Part shown: in pieces, positions 58,801 to 64,000 of the stretch
Numbering within the stretch: position 1 is the first letter of the stretch
How the letters are laid out: each line of letters begins with the position of its first letter
Source: Selaginella moellendorffii
Taxonomy: Eukaryota; Streptophyta; Lycopodiopsida; Selaginellales; Selaginellaceae
DNA: 64,000 nt
Assembly (NCBI RefSeq): GCF_000143415.4
Contig: NW_003314322.1
Coordinates: 247,435 to 311,434, forward strand
Direction of reading: 5' to 3'
The notes under the pieces: generated by a model
Seen by the model: only the letters and a program-made list of their open reading frames with translations
The model's database searches: none
Told to the model about the DNA's origin: nothing
Made by a program: the position numbers and the translations under genes

Positions 58801-60036
58801 ACACTACCTATTCTACTAGAAGCAGGTTTCATAGGTTGCTACTGCTTGTACCCACCAGGAGAAGGAAGAGAGGGCTTAGGACTAGAAGAAGCTACTGGTG
58901 GTCTTCAACCACCACCACCTTTGTTAATTGTTGCTTGTGAGCCTCTAGGGCAGAACCTACCTTCCACCCTCTATTTCTGATCACCTTGTTTATTCCCAGA
59001 ATTCTTATTCTTTTCTAAAGTACCAGCATATGGCTATTGGTATTTTTCCATGAGCAAGTGACTAAAGGCAACTTGCTGTGCTGCCTCCTTATATTCTAGG
59101 TATGTCTTTGGCTTAAACTTCAAAATCTCATTGTAAGAAAGTGAACTTAAACCTTCCAGGAAATAACTTTGAGCATCTTCGTCACTCATATTTACAATTA
59201 TAATGCACTTCTAAGCAAACACATTAATGTAATGTATGAGGTCCCCTCATTGCTTTAGCGGCCGCAACTCCATGTGAAGTCTTAGACCAAGATCATCTGG
59301 CAAGTCTTCCTTAAGGATACGAGACTACATCTTAGTCCAACTTCTAGTCTGCCCTTTTTCAGCACACACCTGGCACCACCAAGTTTTGGCATGATCGGTG
59401 AGAAAAGATGGCACATACGCAAATTTTGTATGATCATCTATGTCTACTACTATGAAATAGTTTTCCATATCGTAGACCCAATCTTCAGAAACTTGATAGT
59501 CCCGCATAATGCCTCTGAAATTGGGTAGTTTTGGAGGCTTGAACTTTCAAACTCGTGCAATCTGGGGTGGTTGTAGAACTTCATCGTCCTCAGAACTTGA
59601 AGAGGAGTCCAGTTGCTTAAGTCTAGCTGATTTAGCTACCTCAGCTTCTTTCTTCTTCTTCTTGTTCTCCTTCTTCAATTTCTGAACTTGCCTTCGTAAA
59701 TTTTCAATCTCGATTTCCTTAGCCATATGCTGTAGTGCTATAGCATCTAGATCTTCCTCTTCTGACTCAGCCTTAGCCTCTTCTATAGAATCTCTAGCAG
59801 GAGTTTCCTCCTCTCGATTCACCTGTCTAGAGGTTTTAGCATCATCAGCACTGTTCCTTTTCACCAATGCTGCTAGTTGCATGCATGCCTCTATCAATAA
59901 CTGAACATGTATACAAAGTTCTTACTGAATGGTGCAATTCAACTAATCCTACATAGGTTACTGCGAATCTACTAAAAAAGTCTTTGCGTATACAACTTGA
60001 GTCAGAAAATCTGACAAAAGTTTGATAGGAATCACT
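55805..60036 (-). mobile_element. Gypsy-3: decayed Ty3/gypsy element
   Basis: Order on minus from ~59900: a Lys/Glu-rich gag N-terminus, gag core (QVSEDWVYDMENYFIVVD, 59500), zinc knuckle CGESGHRSSEC (~58770), protease MIDTGAMHNVIS (~58520), a pre-RT block (AELKKQLTELLDKGYI, 57912), RT with YIDDVLVF (57540), RNase H (KKLDETQQRWPTHEKEMFAI, 57000), integrase (ILDFITCLPKSKSYDTLIVV, 56310) and AYHPQTDG.TECVNAQVED across 56000. Many stops and frameshifts. No intron at HPQTDG. The chromodomain end is missing at 55805. A family-L element is inserted at 60037. Confidence 0.85.
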
Positions 60037-61707
60037 TGTGAGACACAAATCCCTAAGCCCCAAAGTGGAGCCGAAAGGGTGCCACGTGGTAGTGGCAGAA
60101 GCAAAAGCCAAACGAGCGTAACACGTTTGGACTAAAAGGCTCTGACTTGAGAGGTTGAGAGCGGGAGTGGAACTCCCAACGGAGTGCTCAAGGAACAAGC
60201 ATGAAGCGAGCAATAAGCGAGGCTCCAAAAAGGGACCCAAAAGGACCAACACATGACACATGGAAGTGTCCGAGATGGACCTGAAGTGGAGTCCTAGATG
60301 GACCCAAAGTGGAGCTCGAGATGGAGTTTGAGATGGAGTCCGAGGTGGACCGAGATGGAGTCCGAGATGGAGTCCGAGGTGGACCGAGACGGAGTCTGAG
60401 ATGGAAGTCCAAGATGGACTGAGACGGAGTTCGAGATGGAGTCCGAGATGAAGTCCGAGGTGGACCGAGACGGAGTCCGAGATGGAGTCCGAGATGGACC
60501 GAGATGGAGTCCGAGATGGAGTCCGAGATGGACCCGAGATGGAATCCGAGATGGAGTCCGAGGTCGAGACCGAGACCGAGACTGAGACCGAGACCGAGAC
60601 CGAGACCGAGCTCGGGACCGAGACCGAGACCGAGGCCGAGTCCGAGTCCGAGTCCGAGCCCGAGTCCGAGTCTGAGTCCGAGTCCGAGTCCGAGTCTGAG
60701 TTCGAGTCTGAGAGGGTGAAAGCCCAAAGCGTTCGTCTCCCAAACCCTGGGGAGTTTGGTGAGCTCCAAAAGTATAGTAAGGGGGAGGACTGCAGTGGAG
60801 CCAGTTTGGCCAGGAAAGGCCAGTTTGGCCCAGAGAGGCTGCACCCAATGTTGGGTGATGAGTTGACCACTGGGAAGTCCAAGACTAGAGTGAACACGGA
60901 CCGACAAGCGGGGTAGCTTGGTGAAGTGTTCAAGAGCCGGCTCTAGTTCCCCCGGGAGATCGTCTGGCCGATGCTCCCAGTCCAAGTGTGGGTGGCACTA
61001 CCTACTTGGATACCTGGTGTGGCTCAATGGAACCTTGCTCTAAGCCCATGGCTAGAGCACCTAAAGGTGAAATGCAGGGAGAGTACCCATGAGGCCCGCT
61101 TAGGGCCACGGTGTTCCGAAATGTCATCCCAAAGTCCTAGACTGTGGAAAGGAAGAGGAGTAGTCCTCTGGTGTGGTGACCAAGGACACAGTCACACAGG
61201 GAGGAAGTCCTAGAGGACAGTGGGACTTAGTGGTCGGGCCCATGAGCCTTGATCCAATGGCAGTGTTGGCGAACACGGCCAAGGACGGAATGGGACTTGG
61301 TGGGGACTGGAACGGAGATATTGGGGAAGGCTAATCCCCATGTCTGTGGGCATCCTAAGGATGCTAAGGAGTGGATCTGGGATGATCACTCGTGGATGGA
61401 TGGCCCAGTCTTTGAGTGACGGGATTGGGATGCAGGTGGTGTCAGACCATCGGTGTGACCAAGGTGAATAGGCCTGGCCTTAGCGTAACGGGCTGATATG
61501 TCGGTGGTACCTTGGGGTGTCGGTCATGAGATCGGACACGTGGAGCACTTGGACCAAGTGCATAGGTTGAGTGGGGGGGATGCCATTCTCGGGGCTAGTA
61601 AGCCCAAGTCCAAAATAGGACTTACGGAGGTTGTGAGTGAGACTCCTCCAAGTGGTCAGAGGTGCGGTTAAGTGACTAAAGTAAAATGGAAAAATTAATC
61701 GCTTAGA
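60037..61707 (+). repeat. Family-L LTR (1671 bp) followed by primer-binding site
   Basis: Starts TGTGAGACACAAATCCC, ends CGCTTAGA. Longer than 42401-43724 because the GAGATGGAGTCC/GAGACCGAG hexamer array is expanded (60265-60715). TTGGTATCGAAGC at 61710 is the tRNA-Met-type primer site. A 5' LTR of an element that runs off the window. Confidence 0.8.
60265..60715. repeat. GAGTCC/GAGACC hexamer array
   Basis: About 450 bp of degenerate hexamers. GAGATGGAGTCC and GAGGTGGACC units pass into pure GAGACC and then GAGTCC runs. Every frame on both strands is open for long distances (Glu-Ser/Glu-Thr on plus, Asp-Ser and Arg-Thr on minus), which is an artefact of the repeat. Confidence 0.9.
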
Positions 61708-64000
61708 ACTTGGTATCGAAGCTGTTCCTTAGTCCGACTCTTATTGGTGTCCAAGCATATCACCACTTGTATTGGAGTTGGAAGGTCCTAGATATGGACC
61801 TATCTTCGAGGAGTAGCATGTCGAGAGGACATGGCTCTCCACTCAAGTTCATGCGTGAACTTGTGCACGATGTGGTGGATGGAATAGGGCCAGTAAGGGA
61901 ATGACTTTGGGATCTTGGGAACAGTATAAGGGTTTCCTCATAGAGCTGAGGATGTGATCCAGATGAGCGTTTGACGCAGCAAACGAGCTAATGTAGTTGT
62001 GGTAAACAACTATAGTTAGGATCACGGGAAAGATGCAGACTCCAAAACAATAAAGGAGTCACAAGATTACCCTTATATGGTTGAGGCTGGTACTCATAAA
62101 TTTGAGACCAGAATTATTGATCGTGGGAGGTCAAATACAGAAGAGGACACCAGTCCTTGAAATGGTAGCCGGGGTTACCTCTAATAAATGCTGGAACAAC
62201 CCAAGGAGTTGGGGGTGTACTTAAAGATGATTTGCTATCCTCATCACATGGACAAGTAGTCCTAAGGGGCAAAGGTTAGCCCCAAGAAAATCATCAAGTG
62301 TCAGAGTAACACTTGCAAAGATTGTCCTTGTGAGTAGGACATGAATACAAGAAGTTGTATTCCAGTGAGTTGGCACCTCTAAAACTGAGACCTCGCAGGT
62401 TGTTAGATTAGCAAAGTCCAAAATGCTGGATGACTCAAGCGGAGTCAGGGAATGGTTGGAGCATTTGGACCGAGGTGTATAGTGCCTCATGAGGTATGGG
62501 GAGGATCATAAGATCCAAGTATGAGAACAATAGGTATCTCATTGATGGCAGAAGGTGCCATACTAAAGTTGTGGGAAAGATGTTCCCAAAAGAAAGCAAC
62601 TTTGGCCCAGAGTTACGTGCAAACACTATGGTGCGGTGCTAATGGATAGTTAGCATGAGGAACAACTATATTGGTCTTGGCAAAGCCCTAGACACTAATA
62701 AGTAGTGTCATAAGGGTAGGCTTGTGGGGCCGATGGTGTGGAGGCACCAAATGTGCCAAGGTGTGATACCTGGAGGTTATGATGGTGGGTTCATAAGAAC
62801 CCCTTGCCAAGGGAATCCAACGGAAGCGGGAATGGCATGGCCTAAGCTGGAAGGCATGTGGTTGGAGTGTGGTGACCCAGATAATGATGGAAGTGTGGAA
62901 ACACCAAGCAATGAGTTGTAGGACTTGACAACTATGTGGCAGCTAAGCAAGAGGTGCAAGACAATTGGTTAAATGGGTAGAAGGTAGCTACCCAAGACTT
63001 CTTAATGGCATAAGGAAGTTAGATATACCCTTACGGAGGGTAAATTGCTTATGTTGCGATATAGTAAGTCAATGTCGTAAACGGGAATGCTCATTGTCAG
63101 GAGGCCATCATTGGGACACCCAAGCACTCTAAAACACTAGGAGGTGGTGTTTCGTGTTGCAAGGGCAATAGATAAGGCCCAAGGGCCTAAGTCCCTAGCG
63201 AATGATGGGTAGTAGGTGCTATCCAAATGTCCAAGGTTGTGGAGACAGGAGAAGACTGTCTATCCAAATTGGACAAAGCCAAAAATGGAATTTTGGCAAG
63301 GCTAGTGATGGGCATGTAAGGGCCCATAAGCAGCAATGTTAATCCCAATGTGTGGGATTATAAGGTGAGCATGCCTAAGATTGAGGAACCACTCCCTAGG
63401 CTATTGGGTAGGTTCATCCCTAAGAATACTTGCTAAGGCATAGTAAAATATGCAAAGCTATCCTCCTAGTTTGGAGGAGAATAACCAAAGGAAACATATG
63501 GGGCCAAAAGGCAAGTAGTATGGGGATGGAACTGAACCATAGAAATCAAAGGGCATATCCAACGGTGGTTATGCAAGTTGGGAGTGGAGAATCAAGAGGG
63601 TGCTCGAGGATATTGTTGCTAGCAACCGTGATGCCATGGAGAGTCTAAAATATGGAATTGTCCATGTTAGACTATATGGCAACTATAAAACTTGCAAAAA
63701 GGGAGGTCTTAGCAAGCTAAGGGATAGAATTCCTTCAAGGTTCCCAAAGACAATTCTAGTTAGCTTAATACTTAGAAAGGCCAAGGGTAAATGGTTCATG
63801 AAACGCGCGAAATCAAAGTGGCGCAGTAGAAGCGTGGTCTTGAAGCTTGCCATGAGGCAAGGCTATCAAGGTTAGGGAAGTAGTTCCCGAGTGTTCAAAG
63901 AGAGGGCTTTGAACAAAAGTCGATGGCCAAGGACTTTCACCCTTATGTAGGAACCATGTTACAGTGGTCGGAGGACTTGCCAAGCGAGATTGGCAAGTCG
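61708..64000 (+). mobile_element. Interior of a family-L element, incomplete at window edge
   Basis: 61708-62718 matches 43725-44770, then the two diverge. No gag or pol frame was recognised in the remaining 1.3 kb. A possible worn Cys cluster (NCLCCDIVSQCRKREC, ~63050-63095) might be a zinc knuckle, but spacing is not canonical. The element continues beyond the window. Confidence 0.5.

Noticed and set aside
60188-60985. Long open frames on both strands across 60.2-60.9 kb (Ser-Asp, Arg-Thr, Glu-Ser rich)
   Set aside because: They come from the stop-free hexamer array inside an LTR; all six frames are open and no domain is visible.
1-64000. CRISPR arrays, tRNA or rRNA genes
   Set aside because: None was seen. 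The regular hexamer arrays have no spacers, and the sequence is eukaryotic. I could not run a tRNA search, so a tRNA gene may have been missed.

Overview
This window looks like nuclear DNA of a land plant. The five host genes have plant-type products, and 26 of their 27 inferred introns are about 37 to 60 bp (the exception is roughly 150 bp). The rest is dominated by Helitrons and chromodomain Ty3/gypsy retrotransposons. Very short introns, compact gene spacing and this transposon mix suggest a lycophyte such as Selaginella. That is an inference; no taxon marker was checked.

Layout. (1) 1-31,016 is a transposon and pseudogene block. It holds two long RepHel Helitron remnants (A on +, 7.8-12.1 kb; B on -, 23.2-27.5 kb), three Helitron 3' ends, two decayed gypsy elements (12.1-15.1 and 21.0-23.1 kb), and fragments of host genes: DUF2358 (twice), AP-5 zeta, alpha/beta hydrolase, TIC32-like SDR, histone H3-fold, PEP carboxylase and an AGD12-type ArfGAP. 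The block is bounded by an inverted repeat of one DUF2358 fragment (433-913 and 30,476-31,016). (2) 31.4-41.3 kb is an island of apparently intact genes: EEIG1/NT-C2 plus dilute-domain protein (+), F-box/kelch (-), cytosolic pyruvate kinase (-, 16 exons), EXO84 exocyst subunit (+, 7 exons), and FAM136A-like (+, with an apparent late frameshift). Spacing is tight: 11 bp between convergent stops, 162 bp between divergent starts, 18 bp between tandem genes. (3) 42.2-64.0 kb is nested LTR retrotransposon sequence. It includes a nearly full gag-pol chromovirus (+, 49.0-53.9 kb), a decayed gypsy element on - (55.8-60.0 kb), long LTRs with a tRNA-Met-like primer site, and a hexamer repeat of the GAGACC/GAGTCC type shared by LTRs and the gag start.

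The most unusual signal is in the + strand chromovirus. Its integrase is split by two short GT-AG intervals (47 and 52 nt) that behave as spliceosomal introns of host length. The first lies directly before the catalytic Glu, and reading through it gives an immediate stop. The three other gypsy elements here have no insertion at the first site. Other notable signals are a 37-nt antisense copy of an EEIG1 exon set in a 16-bp inverted repeat upstream of that gene, a clean inversion inside Helitron B, and an unrecognised multi-exon coding stretch at 28.0-28.8 kb.
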